Shown piece by piece: positions 1 to 8,575 of a stretch of 64,000 bases of DNA (positions within the stretch are counted from its first letter, which is position 1; each line of letters starts with the position of its first letter). The notes under the pieces are model-generated. The model had not been told where the DNA came from and ran no database searches. It worked only from the letters and a program-made list of their open reading frames with translations. Source of the DNA: Paraburkholderia sp. ZP32-5 (GTDB lineage: Bacteria; Pseudomonadota; Gammaproteobacteria; Burkholderiales; Burkholderiaceae); assembly GCF_021390495.1 (NCBI RefSeq), contig NZ_JAJEJP010000001.1, positions 744,001 to 808,000 on the forward strand, written 5' to 3'. The translations under genes and the position numbers were made by a program.

Positions 1-6
1 TATAAT
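1..6 (+). promoter_or_regulatory. possible -10 box upstream of rmlB
   Basis: A perfect TATAAT hexamer sits on the first six bases. Any -35 element would lie outside the window, so the promoter cannot be confirmed. The 145 bases between it and the rmlB start would be a long 5' leader with no convincing ORF of its own. Confidence 0.35.
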
Positions 7-151
7 TGTGCCTTTCATAGAATTGGTGTCCGAGTGTCTGCCGATTGTACGCAGCAGCGCGACGGCCGCCAACGGAAGCGGACACTACCACGCGGGGAGC
101 GCGGACCGGCAGAGTCACTGCGGCCCGTCACTTATATCTAGAAGGGAATTT

Positions 152-1213
152 ATGATCCTGGTAACGGGCGGTGCCGGCTTTATCGGCGCCAATTTCGTGC
201 TCGACTGGCTCGATGCATCGGACGAAGCGGTGCTCAACGTGGACAAGCTGACCTACGCGGGCAATCTGGGCACGCTTAAGTCGCTCCAGGGCAATCCCAA
301 CCACATCTTCGCGCGCGTCGACATTTGCGACCGCGCCGCGCTCGATGCGCTGTTCGCCGAGCACAAGCCGCGCGCCGTTCTGCATTTCGCCGCCGAAAGC
401 CATGTGGATCGCTCGATTCACGGTCCGGCCGATTTCGTGCAGACCAACGTCGTCGGCACCTTCACGCTGCTCGAAGCCACCCGCAGCTACTGGAACACGC
501 TGGGCGAAGCCGAGCGCGCCGCGTTCCGATTCCTGCACGTATCGACCGACGAAGTGTTCGGCTCGCTGTCCGCAACCGATCCGCAATTCTCCGAAACTAC
601 GCCATACGCGCCGAATAGCCCTTATTCGGCGACCAAGGCGGGTTCCGACCACCTCGTGCGCGCCTACCATCACACGTACGGCTTGCCGGTGCTCACCACC
701 AACTGCTCGAACAACTACGGTCCGTACCAGTTCCCCGAAAAGCTGATTCCGCTGATGATCGCCAACGCGCTCAACGGCAAGCCGCTGCCGGTGTACGGCG
801 ACGGTCAGAACGTGCGCGACTGGCTGTATGTCGGCGATCACTGCAGCGCGATTCGCGAAGTGCTCGCGCGCGGCACGCCGGGCGAGACGTACAACGTCGG
901 CGGCTGGAACGAGAAGAAGAATCTCGAGGTCGTGCACACGCTGTGCGATCTGCTCGACCAGCAACGGTCGAAATCGGCCGGCTCGTATCGCGACCAGATC
1001 ACCTACGTGAAGGATCGCCCCGGCCACGACCGCCGCTACGCGATCGATGCCCGCAAGCTCGAGCGCGAACTCGGCTGGAAGCCGGCGGAAACGTTCGAAA
1101 CCGGTCTGGCGAAGACGGTTCAGTGGTACCTGGACAACCAGCAATGGGTTGACGAAGTCGCTTCGGGCGAATACCGGAAGTGGGTTGAGACCAACTACGC
1201 GCAACGCGCATAA
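152..1213 (+). CDS. rmlB: dTDP-glucose 4,6-dehydratase
   Basis: Second step of dTDP-L-rhamnose synthesis: converts dTDP-D-glucose to dTDP-4-keto-6-deoxy-D-glucose in the cytoplasm using bound NAD. The 353-residue length is normal for RmlB. It starts with the Rossmann motif VTGGAGFIG, then shows STDEVFG (the catalytic Asp-Glu segment) and YSATKAG (YxxxK catalytic pair), typical of extended short-chain dehydrogenases. The frame stays open upstream to position 8, but the ATG at 152 is preceded by AGAAGGG and places the Rossmann motif at the N-terminus, so it is the chosen start. First gene of rmlBACD; rmlA begins 10 bases after its stop. Confidence 0.96.
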   Translation: MILVTGGAGFIGANFVLDWLDASDEAVLNVDKLTYAGNLGTLKSLQGNPNHIFARVDICDRAALDALFAEHKPRAVLHFAAESHVDRSIHGPADFVQTNVVGTFTLLEATRSYWNTLGEAERAAFRFLHVSTDEVFGSLSATDPQFSETTPYAPNSPYSATKAGSDHLVRAYHHTYGLPVLTTNCSNNYGPYQFPEKLIPLMIANALNGKPLPVYGDGQNVRDWLYVGDHCSAIREVLARGTPGETYNVGGWNEKKNLEVVHTLCDLLDQQRSKSAGSYRDQITYVKDRPGHDRRYAIDARKLERELGWKPAETFETGLAKTVQWYLDNQQWVDEVASGEYRKWVETNYAQRA

Positions 1214-1223
1214 AGGCACGGCA

Positions 1224-2117
1224 ATGGCGCGCAAAGGCATCATTCTCGCGGGCGGCTCCGGCACCCGCCTGTATCCGATCACGCATGTCGTCTCCAAGCA
1301 GTTGCTGCCGGTCTACGACAAGCCGATGATCTACTACCCGCTGTCCACGCTGATGGTGGCGGGCATTCGCGACGTGCTGATCATCTCCACGCCGCAAGAT
1401 ACGCCGCGCTTCGAGGCGATGCTCGGCGACGGCAGCCAGTGGGGGATGAACATCCAGTACGCGGTGCAGCCGTCGCCGGACGGGCTCGCGCAGGCGTTCA
1501 TCATCGGCCGCGAGTTCGTGAACAACGATCCGTCGGCGCTGATTCTCGGCGACAACATTTTCTACGGCCACGATCTGGCGAAGCAGCTTGAACATGCCAA
1601 TCGTCAGCCGGACGGCGCCACCGTGTTCGCGTATCACGTGCACGATCCCGAGCGCTATGGCGTGGTCGAATTCGATAAGGACTTCCGCGCGCTGTCGATC
1701 GAGGAAAAGCCGGCGAAACCGCGCTCGAACTACGCGGTGACGGGTCTTTACTTCTACGACAAGCAGGTTTGCGATATCGCCGCGGACATCAAGCCGTCGC
1801 CGCGCGGCGAGCTCGAAATCACCGACGTCAATTCGCGCTACCTCGCGAACTCGGCGCTGAACGTCGAGATCATGGGCCGCGGTTATGCGTGGCTCGACAC
1901 CGGCACGCACGATTCGCTGATCGAAGCCGCGACCTTCATCGCGACGCTGCAGAAGCGCCAGGGTCTGGTGGTTGCGTGTCCGGAAGAGATCGCGTATCGG
2001 CGTCAGTGGATCGACGGCGAACAACTGCTCGCGCTGGCGAGACCGCTCGCGAAGAACGCCTACGGACAATACCTGCAAAACATTCTTACGGATCACGTCG
2101 CATGGCCATCCAGGTAA
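1224..2117 (+). CDS. rmlA: glucose-1-phosphate thymidylyltransferase
   Basis: First step of dTDP-L-rhamnose synthesis: glucose-1-phosphate plus dTTP gives dTDP-glucose and pyrophosphate. The 297-residue product has the nucleotidyltransferase signature [14 protein letters not shown] at residues 5-18 and the downstream motifs [20 protein letters not shown] and [10 protein letters not shown] expected of RmlA. The frame is open further upstream into rmlB, but the ATG at 1224 fits the family N-terminus. It overlaps rmlC by 16 bases, implying translational coupling. Confidence 0.96.
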   Translation: MARKGIILAGGSGTRLYPITHVVSKQLLPVYDKPMIYYPLSTLMVAGIRDVLIISTPQDTPRFEAMLGDGSQWGMNIQYAVQPSPDGLAQAFIIGREFVNNDPSALILGDNIFYGHDLAKQLEHANRQPDGATVFAYHVHDPERYGVVEFDKDFRALSIEEKPAKPRSNYAVTGLYFYDKQVCDIAADIKPSPRGELEITDVNSRYLANSALNVEIMGRGYAWLDTGTHDSLIEAATFIATLQKRQGLVVACPEEIAYRRQWIDGEQLLALARPLAKNAYGQYLQNILTDHVAWPSR

Positions 2118-2653
2118 CCGCAACCGCGCTGCCCGAAGTCAAGATCATCGAGCCGAAGGTGTTCGGCGATGCGCGCGGGTTTTTCTTCGAAAGCTTCAAT
2201 GCGCTCGAATTCACCGAGAAGGTCGAGGCGGGCGTCGAGTTCGTGCAGGACAATCATTCGCGCTCGGCGAGGGGCGTGCTGCGTGGGCTGCACTATCAGA
2301 TCCAGCACGCGCAGGGCAAGCTGGTGCGGGTGGTCGAGGGGGAAGTGTTCGACGTCGCCGTCGACATCCGTAAAAGCTCGCCGAATTTCGGCAAGTGGGT
2401 CGGCGTCACGCTGTCGGTCGAAAACCATCGGCAACTGTGGGTGCCGCCCGGTTTTGCGCACGGTTTCGTCGTGCTGTCGGAGTCCGCGCAGTTCCTCTAC
2501 AAGACCACCGATTACTGGTTTCCCGAACACGAGCGCAGCATCGTGTGGAACGACCCGGCGATCGGCATCGAATGGCCGATCGACTTCGAGCCGCTGCTGG
2601 CTGCCAAGGATGCGGCGGGCAAGCGCCTCGCCGACGCCGAAGTCTTCGCATAA
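2102..2653 (+). CDS. rmlC: dTDP-4-dehydrorhamnose 3,5-epimerase
   Basis: Third step of the rhamnose pathway: epimerises dTDP-4-keto-6-deoxyglucose at C3 and C5. The 183-residue protein is a cupin-type RmlC with GFFFESFN near the N-terminus, the segment [18 protein letters not shown] containing the conserved active-site histidine, and [10 protein letters not shown]. The ATG at 2102 lies inside the end of rmlA and matches the family N-terminus ([18 protein letters not shown]). rmlD starts nine bases after the stop. Confidence 0.96.
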   Translation: MAIQVTATALPEVKIIEPKVFGDARGFFFESFNALEFTEKVEAGVEFVQDNHSRSARGVLRGLHYQIQHAQGKLVRVVEGEVFDVAVDIRKSSPNFGKWVGVTLSVENHRQLWVPPGFAHGFVVLSESAQFLYKTTDYWFPEHERSIVWNDPAIGIEWPIDFEPLLAAKDAAGKRLADAEVFA

Positions 2654-2662
2654 GGGGATCGC

Positions 2663-3589
2663 ATGAGCGCACAGGATGCCACGCGGACGATCCTCGTCAC
2701 CGGCGTAAACGGCCAGGTCGGCTATGAGCTTGCGCGCACGCTGCAAGGGCTCGGCAACGTGGTCGCGGTCGACCGCTCGCGGCTCGATCTGTCGAACCTC
2801 GACCAGATTCGCGCGGTGGTGCGCGACGTGCGTCCGACGCTGATCGTCAATCCGGCCGCCTACACGGCGGTGGATAAGGCCGAACAGGAAAGCGAGCTGG
2901 CGCTGCGCATCAATGGCGAAGCACCGGGCGTGCTCGCCGAGGAAGCGAAGAAGCTCGGCGCCGCGCTGATCCACTATTCGACCGACTACGTGTTCAACGG
3001 CACCAGGCAAGGCGCGTACGTCGAAGACGATCCGACCGACCCGCAAAACGCGTACGGGCGCACGAAGCTAGCCGGCGAGCAGGCCATCGCGGCCACCGGC
3101 GTGAATCACCTGATCCTGCGTACGAGCTGGGTGTATGGCACGCGCGGCAAGAACTTTCTGCTGACGATGCTGCGTCTCGGCGCCGATCGTCCGGAGCTAA
3201 AGGTGGTCGCCGACCAGTTTGGCGCGCCCACCTGGTGCAACACGATCGCGACGCTGACCGCGCATCTGTGCGCGCAATCGTTCGCCGCCGAAGACAACGC
3301 AAAGTGGTGGGCCGAGCGCTCGGGCATCTATCACCTGTGCGCGGGCGATTCGACGTCGTGGCACGGTTTCGCCTCGGCGATCTTCGAACTCGCGGACCTG
3401 CCGAACAAGCCGAATACGCTGCCGATTCCCGCCGCGGACTACCCAACGCCAGCCACGCGTCCGGCCAACTCCAGAATGTCGAACGACAAGCTGGCGCGTG
3501 TGTTCGGGCTCGCCGCGCCGCACTGGCGCGACGCGCTGAAGCTGTGTCTGACGGACGGTTTTCCGAAGTCGCCGGCGGCGCGCTCCTGA
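2663..3589 (+). CDS. rmlD: dTDP-4-dehydrorhamnose reductase
   Basis: Final step: NAD(P)H-dependent reduction of dTDP-4-keto-L-rhamnose to dTDP-L-rhamnose. The 308-residue protein shows the short-chain dehydrogenase glycine motif VTGVNGQVGYEL, the STDYVFNG motif and YGRTKLAGE with the catalytic Tyr and Lys, all characteristic of RmlD. It is preceded by AAGGGGATCGC and ATG. Last gene of the rml set; a 346-base gap with repeats follows before manC. Confidence 0.95.
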   Translation: MSAQDATRTILVTGVNGQVGYELARTLQGLGNVVAVDRSRLDLSNLDQIRAVVRDVRPTLIVNPAAYTAVDKAEQESELALRINGEAPGVLAEEAKKLGAALIHYSTDYVFNGTRQGAYVEDDPTDPQNAYGRTKLAGEQAIAATGVNHLILRTSWVYGTRGKNFLLTMLRLGADRPELKVVADQFGAPTWCNTIATLTAHLCAQSFAAEDNAKWWAERSGIYHLCAGDSTSWHGFASAIFELADLPNKPNTLPIPAADYPTPATRPANSRMSNDKLARVFGLAAPHWRDALKLCLTDGFPKSPAARS

Positions 3590-3935
3590 GCCCGGCGCTC
3601 ATACGTGTTGTCGTGCCCGCATCTGTCGTGGCGCGACCTTGACCGTAATACGTTGCGATGCGTTCGCCGCGTCGCCCTGTTGTGCCAAATAGTGCAAAAC
3701 GGTGCTTGACGGTGCGAGCGGTACTGACGGTGCCTGACAATGGCGAAAGGGTGCGGCGGTAGAATATGGCTCGGCGGGATCGCGGTACGGTGCCCGCCGA
3801 TGCGATTCGCGTAGCCGGCTTCGCAATATGCAGATAAAGCGTACGCATACCGCATGACCCGCTGATTTTCGCGGGTTATGCCGATTCATTTAAATCGGTG
3901 CAACCGCGTAATAAATACGGTACTGAGAGGGAGCT
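3590..3935 (+). promoter_or_regulatory. non-coding leader between rmlD and manC
   Basis: This 346-base gap has no credible gene. It contains a run of GTGC repeats with 9-10 base spacing (3682-3740), a GGCGGTAG octamer at 3755-3762 that resembles an ops element or could overlap a TAGAAT -10 box, and a small hairpin ACCCGC/GCGGGT near 3857-3877. It probably carries the promoter and leader of the manC-wzm-wzt operon. Confidence 0.5.
3682..3740 (+). repeat. helically phased GTGC tandem repeat
   Basis: GTGC begins at 3682, 3692, 3702 and 3712, a variant GTAC at 3721, and GTGC again at 3730: spacings of 10, 10, 10, 9 and 9 bases. Several units continue as GTGC-nn-(G/A)AC. One-turn spacing would put all copies on the same face of the helix, which suggests an array of protein-binding half-sites or a slippage-generated repeat. 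Confidence 0.6.
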
Positions 3936-5351
3936 GTGAGTTTGTTACCGATCATTCTGTGCGGCGGAGCAGGGTCGCGGCTCTGGCCTGTGTCGCGCGA
4001 ATCGCATCCGAAGCCGTTCATCCGTCTCGCGGACGGCGAGAGCCTGCTGCAGAAAGCCTTCCTGCGTGCGGTGGCGTTGCCTGGCGTGACGGAAGTGCTG
4101 ACGGTCACCAACCGTGAGCTGTTCTTCAAAACCGAAGACGATTTCCGCGAAGTGAACGCGAACGGCATTGTGACGTCGTTCATCCTCGAACCGTTCGGCC
4201 GCAATACGGCCGCGGCGGTCGCGACAGCGGCCTTGCATACGGCCAAGGCGCACGGTGAAGACACGGTGATGCTGGTGCTCGCCGCCGATCATCTGATCGC
4301 CGATCAGGCCGCGTTCGCCGCGGCGGTCGAGCGGGCTCGCACGCTCGCGCAGACCGGCAAGGTGGTGACCTTCGGCATGCATCCGGATACGCCTGAAACC
4401 GGCTACGGCTATATCGAAGCCGACGGCGAGAACGTGGTGCGCTTCGTCGAGAAGCCGTCGCTGGACAAGGCCCGCGAATATCTGGCGTCGGGCAGGTTCG
4501 TGTGGAACTCGGGCATGTTCTGCTTTACCGCGGGCACGATCCTGAAGGAGATGCGCGCGCATTGCCCGGACATTCTCGATGCCTCGGCCGAATGCATGGA
4601 CAAGTCGCCATCGGCCGAGGGCAAGACCGGTGCGCAGGTGCGCCTCGAACCGGGCTGCTTCGGCGCGGTGCCGGAGCTGTCGTTCGACTACGCGGTGATG
4701 GAGAAATGCCAGCACGCGGCCGTCGTGTGCTGCGATCTCGGCTGGACCGACGTCGGTTCGTGGACCGCGCTGTCCGATCTGTCGCCGGCGGATGCGAGCG
4801 GCAATCGCGTCGAAGGCGAGGCGCTGCTGGTCGACGTGAAGAACTCATATCTGCGCAGCAGCGGCCGGCTGATCGGCGCGGTCGGCGTCGACAACCTGAT
4901 CGTGATCGACACGCCCGATGCGCTGCTCGTCGCGAACAAGGAGCGCGCGCAGGACGTGAAGCAGATTTTCGCGGAGCTGAAGTCGCGCGGTCATGAGACG
5001 TACAAGGTGCATCGCACCGTGCATCGGCCGTGGGGCACGTACTCGGTGCTCGAAGAAGGGCCGCGCTTCAAGATCAAGCGCATCGAGGTGAAGCCGGGTG
5101 CGAGCCTGAGCCTGCAGATGCATCATCACCGCAACGAGCATTGGGTCGTGGTGAGCGGCATGGCGAAGGTCGTCAACGGCGAGAAGGCGTTTTTCGTGTC
5201 GACCAACGAGTCGACCTATATTCCGGCGGGCCACAAACACCGCCTCGAAAATCCGGGCGTCGTCGAGCTCGTGATGATCGAAGTGCAAAGCGGCGAATAT
5301 CTCGGCGAAGACGATATCGTTCGCTTCGACGACATTTACGGACGTACCTGA
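3936..5351 (+). CDS. manC: mannose-1-phosphate guanylyltransferase / mannose-6-phosphate isomerase
   Basis: Bifunctional type II PMI-GMP enzyme making GDP-mannose. The 471-residue length is typical. The N-terminal nucleotidyltransferase domain has CGGAGSRLWPVSRESHPKPF at residues 9-28 and FVEKPS; the C-terminal cupin isomerase domain has MHHHRNEHW and the YIPAGHKHRLENPG segment. It starts at a GTG preceded by GAGAGGGAG with proper spacing. The next gene begins two bases after the stop, so it heads the exporter operon. No GDP-mannose dehydratase or phosphomannomutase is seen in the window, so GDP-mannose is either used directly or modified by enzymes encoded elsewhere. Confidence 0.95.
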   Translation: MSLLPIILCGGAGSRLWPVSRESHPKPFIRLADGESLLQKAFLRAVALPGVTEVLTVTNRELFFKTEDDFREVNANGIVTSFILEPFGRNTAAAVATAALHTAKAHGEDTVMLVLAADHLIADQAAFAAAVERARTLAQTGKVVTFGMHPDTPETGYGYIEADGENVVRFVEKPSLDKAREYLASGRFVWNSGMFCFTAGTILKEMRAHCPDILDASAECMDKSPSAEGKTGAQVRLEPGCFGAVPELSFDYAVMEKCQHAAVVCCDLGWTDVGSWTALSDLSPADASGNRVEGEALLVDVKNSYLRSSGRLIGAVGVDNLIVIDTPDALLVANKERAQDVKQIFAELKSRGHETYKVHRTVHRPWGTYSVLEEGPRFKIKRIEVKPGASLSLQMHHHRNEHWVVVSGMAKVVNGEKAFFVSTNESTYIPAGHKHRLENPGVVELVMIEVQSGEYLGEDDIVRFDDIYGRT

Positions 5352-5353
5352 AG

Positions 5354-6172
5354 ATGGATATCAGTTTTACCAACGACGCGGAAGATCTGACGCGTCACAA
5401 CCAGAACGACGATCTGCTGGTCGGCATGAAGGCCGTGCGCGTGTGGGGCACGCTCGGCTGGCACGACATCCGGCAGCGCTATCGCCGCTCGGTGCTCGGG
5501 CCGTTCTGGTTCACGCTCAGCACGATCATCATGGTGGTCGTGCTCGGCGCGCTGTATTCGACGCTGCTGCATCAGGAAATCTCCGACTACCTACCGTATC
5601 TCGCGGTCGGTCTCGTCGTGTGGGCATATCTCGCCTCGGTCGCCAACGAAGGGTGCATGGCCTTTATCGGCTCGGCCTATCTGATCAAGCAGATCAGGCT
5701 GCCGCTCACGGTGCACGTGTGCCGCATCGCGTGGCGCAACTTCGTGATTCTGCTGCACAGCCTGCCGGTGGTCATTGTGCTGCTGGTGATCTTCGGTCAC
5801 TGGCCAGGTTGGGAGTTCGTGCTGGTGCCGTTCGCGCTCGCGATCCTGCTGCTGCACGGCGTGTGGCTCGGCGTCACGCTCGGCGTGCTGTGCGCACGCT
5901 TTCGCGACATTCCGCCGATCGTCACGAATCTGATTCAAGTGGTGTTCTTCTTCACGCCGGTCATGTGGTCGCCGGAAATCCTGAAGGACCGCGCATGGGT
6001 CGCCGAATACAACCCGCTGTATCACCTGATCGAAACGGTGCGCGCGCCGCTCACCGGCCGTCCGACCCACTGGGAATCGTGGGCGTGGTCGATTGGCCTC
6101 CTGATCGTCGGCTTTGCGTTCGCGCAGATCCTGATGAAGCGTTTCCGTAATCGCGTTCCTTACTGGCTTTGA
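5354..6172 (+). CDS. wzm: O-polysaccharide ABC exporter, membrane permease
   Basis: ABC-2 type permease of 272 residues that moves undecaprenyl-linked O-polysaccharide across the inner membrane with Wzt. It has the characteristic cytoplasmic segment WHDIRQRYRRSVLGPFW before the first membrane helix, then about six hydrophobic segments, and the FFFTPVMWSPEIL motif near residue 200 that is conserved in KpsM/Wzm/TagG proteins. ATG at 5354 directly follows manC; wzt begins four bases after its stop. It points to an ABC-dependent export route for the polymer made by this half of the cluster. Confidence 0.93.
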   Translation: MDISFTNDAEDLTRHNQNDDLLVGMKAVRVWGTLGWHDIRQRYRRSVLGPFWFTLSTIIMVVVLGALYSTLLHQEISDYLPYLAVGLVVWAYLASVANEGCMAFIGSAYLIKQIRLPLTVHVCRIAWRNFVILLHSLPVVIVLLVIFGHWPGWEFVLVPFALAILLLHGVWLGVTLGVLCARFRDIPPIVTNLIQVVFFFTPVMWSPEILKDRAWVAEYNPLYHLIETVRAPLTGRPTHWESWAWSIGLLIVGFAFAQILMKRFRNRVPYWL

Positions 6173-6176
6173 TATT

Positions 6177-6956
6177 GTGAGTTCTTCATCGATTGTCGCT
6201 CGTAACATCTCCGTCGAATTTCCGATTTACGAGAACTCGCATCGCTCGCTGAAAAAAGCGGTGCTCAATCTGACGACGGGTGGCCGGATCGGCCAGGACG
6301 CGGGTCGCCATGCGATCGTCCGCGCGATCGACGATTTGAGCTTCACCTTCACGGAAGGCGAGCGCATCGGCCTGATCGGCCACAACGGCTCGGGCAAGAC
6401 GACGCTGCTGCGCACGCTGTCGGGCGTCTATGCGCCGGTGCGCGGCGAACTCAAAGTGCAGGGCAAGATCGCGTCGCTGCTCGACGTGTCGATGGGCCTC
6501 GACCCCGACGCGACCGGCTTCGAAAACATCTATCTGCGCGGCATTCTGGATGGCCTGAAGCCCGCGCGCATCCGCAGCAAGATCGACGAGATCGCCGACT
6601 TCAGCGAACTCGGCGACTACCTGAATCTGCCGGTGCGCACCTATTCGAGCGGGATGATGCTGCGCCTCGCGTTCGCGATCTCGACGAGCGTCGAAGCCGA
6701 CATCCTGATCATGGACGAGTGGCTGAGCGTCGGCGACGCCGAGTTCAGCGTGAAGGCGGCCGAGCGTCTGGAAGGTCTCGTCGGCAAGGCGGCGCTGCTG
6801 GTGGTCGCGTCGCACGATCCGTCGCTGGTCGCGCGCGTGTGCAACCGCAAGATCTCGATGGAGCACGGCAAGATGGTCGCCGACGAGCCGGTGCTGCCGC
6901 CGGAAGAAAAAACCGACGAGCCGCTCGTCAGCCACACCGCGCAGTTGCCGCATTGA
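6177..6956 (+). CDS. wzt: O-polysaccharide ABC exporter, ATPase
   Basis: ATP-binding partner of Wzm, 259 residues. Walker A GHNGSGKTT is at residues 68-76, the signature region YSSGMMLRLAFAIS at about 156-169, and Walker B with catalytic Glu (ILIMDEW) at about 176-182. It begins at GTG. The protein ends soon after the nucleotide-binding domain, so it lacks the long C-terminal carbohydrate-binding domain of Wzt proteins that recognise a capped chain end; this is the short type. Downstream 6957-7192 shows no gene. Confidence 0.93.
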   Translation: MSSSSIVARNISVEFPIYENSHRSLKKAVLNLTTGGRIGQDAGRHAIVRAIDDLSFTFTEGERIGLIGHNGSGKTTLLRTLSGVYAPVRGELKVQGKIASLLDVSMGLDPDATGFENIYLRGILDGLKPARIRSKIDEIADFSELGDYLNLPVRTYSSGMMLRLAFAISTSVEADILIMDEWLSVGDAEFSVKAAERLEGLVGKAALLVVASHDPSLVARVCNRKISMEHGKMVADEPVLPPEEKTDEPLVSHTAQLPH

Positions 6957-7192
6957 TGGCGCGAGCGCGCGGCGCGAACGGTGCGATGCGTCGCGCTGAC
7001 CGCGGCGTGCTGCACGTGATGCGCGAGATGTGCCGTGCGAGCCTGGCCGTGGCCGGCTCTTCACGCTTTGAAGTATCGAGTTCTTCGAGAGCTGGCTGGA
7101 CATCATCAGTGCAGCCCAGCGGCGCAGTTTAGAAGCGCAGTCCAGAAACACCCGCGGGGCCGAGCCCCGAGGCGCAACAAGGTTCGAATTTC

Positions 7193-8575
7193 ATGCGAGC
7201 TAATCACCCATTTCTGCGCTACTCCGAATCCCTGCTGGTGCGTCAGCCGTTTCGCACACTGAAGGGTTTTGCGGGCGGCTATATCGCGTATCCGATTGCG
7301 GAGAACGCCGAAAAACGCAACGTGCGATCGAAAATCCGCGAGTTGCGCGAGCACTATCGACTGCCGGTTCCGCACCGCCGTCGCATCGCGCTCGAACGGC
7401 TCGTCGCGACGCTCGAATTCGCCGGCGCGAAGGTGCCTTACTACCGCGACCTGTTTCTGGCGAAGCGGTTCGATCCGGCGAAGGTCCGCAACGATCCGTG
7501 CTACCTCGAAGAACTGCCATATCTGACCAAGGACATCATCCGCGAGCAGGGGCCGCGTCTGCTGTCGGGGCCGCTCGAAGCGGGCAAGCACCACGCGTGC
7601 AAGACCGGCGGTTCGACCGGGCTGTCGACGACGATCTACTACGACCAGCAAGGCGCCGATTATTCGTCGGCGGTCACCAACTATTGCCGCGAGCGCATCG
7701 GCAAGCTGCGTCATCGCTCGGAGCTGCACTTCGCGTGCCGCTTTCCGGATCAGGCCGTGCCGCAATGGCCGTCGCGTGAAGACTTCAAATGCTTCGCGAT
7801 GAATCGCAGCAACATCTTCTTCGACCGCATCGACGACCAGGGTCTCGAGGAAATGTGGCGCATGCTGAAGCGCCGCCGGCCGTATCTCGCGCATTCGCAT
7901 CCGTCGACGATGTACGCGCTCGCGTGCTACGTCGAGCGCAAGTACGGTGGCGGCAAAGCATTCCAGGTGTTCGAGTCGAGCGGCGAGCTGCTCGAACCGC
8001 ATGCGCGCGAGATGATCGCGAAGGCGCTGCGTTGCCGCGTGATCGACCGCTACGGTCTCGCGGAACTCGGCGTGATGGCGTACGAACTCGACGGTCACGA
8101 AGGCGGCTTCCAGATCCTCGAATCCGAAGGCTGGCCGGAAAGCCGCGTCGCGCCCGATAACCCCGACGGCGCGCATGAGCTCGTGTTCACCGGTTTCCGC
8201 AATCGCCTGATGCCGCTGATTCGCTACACCACGGGCGACCTCGCGCGCGTGCAGGAAACGCACAAGGGCTTTTTCCTGACCGACGTGGTCGGGCGGATTC
8301 ACGACGTCGTGCCGATCAATGGCGTCGCGCATCCGACCCACCATATCCAGGACATGCTCGATCATCGGGTCGGCGGCATCCAGGAATTCCAGATCGATCT
8401 GCGCACGAGCCCGCCGACGTTGCGCATCGTGCTCGAACCGCATGCGAACGCGGACGACACGACGGCGAAGCTGCGCCACTTCTGGCAGGACGCGTTCACG
8501 ATCGCGTACGTCGGTCACGACGATTTCGTGCGCGTGGGCAGCCGCGCCAAATTCCGTCACGTGGTGACCGCATGA
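7193..8575 (+). CDS. CapK/PaaK-like adenylate-forming enzyme
   Basis: A 460-residue protein of the phenylacetate-CoA ligase-like (PaaK/CapK) branch of adenylate-forming enzymes. The phosphate-binding loop is seen as KTGGSTGLST at residues 137-146, with later motifs IDRYGLAELG and YTTGDLARV typical of this superfamily (AMP and ribose contacts). CapK proteins are common in capsule and O-antigen loci, but their substrates are mostly undefined; an acyl or amino-acid activation for sugar decoration is plausible. The next gene overlaps it by four bases (ATGA), so the two are translationally coupled and probably act together on the same modification. Confidence 0.8.
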   Translation: MRANHPFLRYSESLLVRQPFRTLKGFAGGYIAYPIAENAEKRNVRSKIRELREHYRLPVPHRRRIALERLVATLEFAGAKVPYYRDLFLAKRFDPAKVRNDPCYLEELPYLTKDIIREQGPRLLSGPLEAGKHHACKTGGSTGLSTTIYYDQQGADYSSAVTNYCRERIGKLRHRSELHFACRFPDQAVPQWPSREDFKCFAMNRSNIFFDRIDDQGLEEMWRMLKRRRPYLAHSHPSTMYALACYVERKYGGGKAFQVFESSGELLEPHAREMIAKALRCRVIDRYGLAELGVMAYELDGHEGGFQILESEGWPESRVAPDNPDGAHELVFTGFRNRLMPLIRYTTGDLARVQETHKGFFLTDVVGRIHDVVPINGVAHPTHHIQDMLDHRVGGIQEFQIDLRTSPPTLRIVLEPHANADDTTAKLRHFWQDAFTIAYVGHDDFVRVGSRAKFRHVVTA

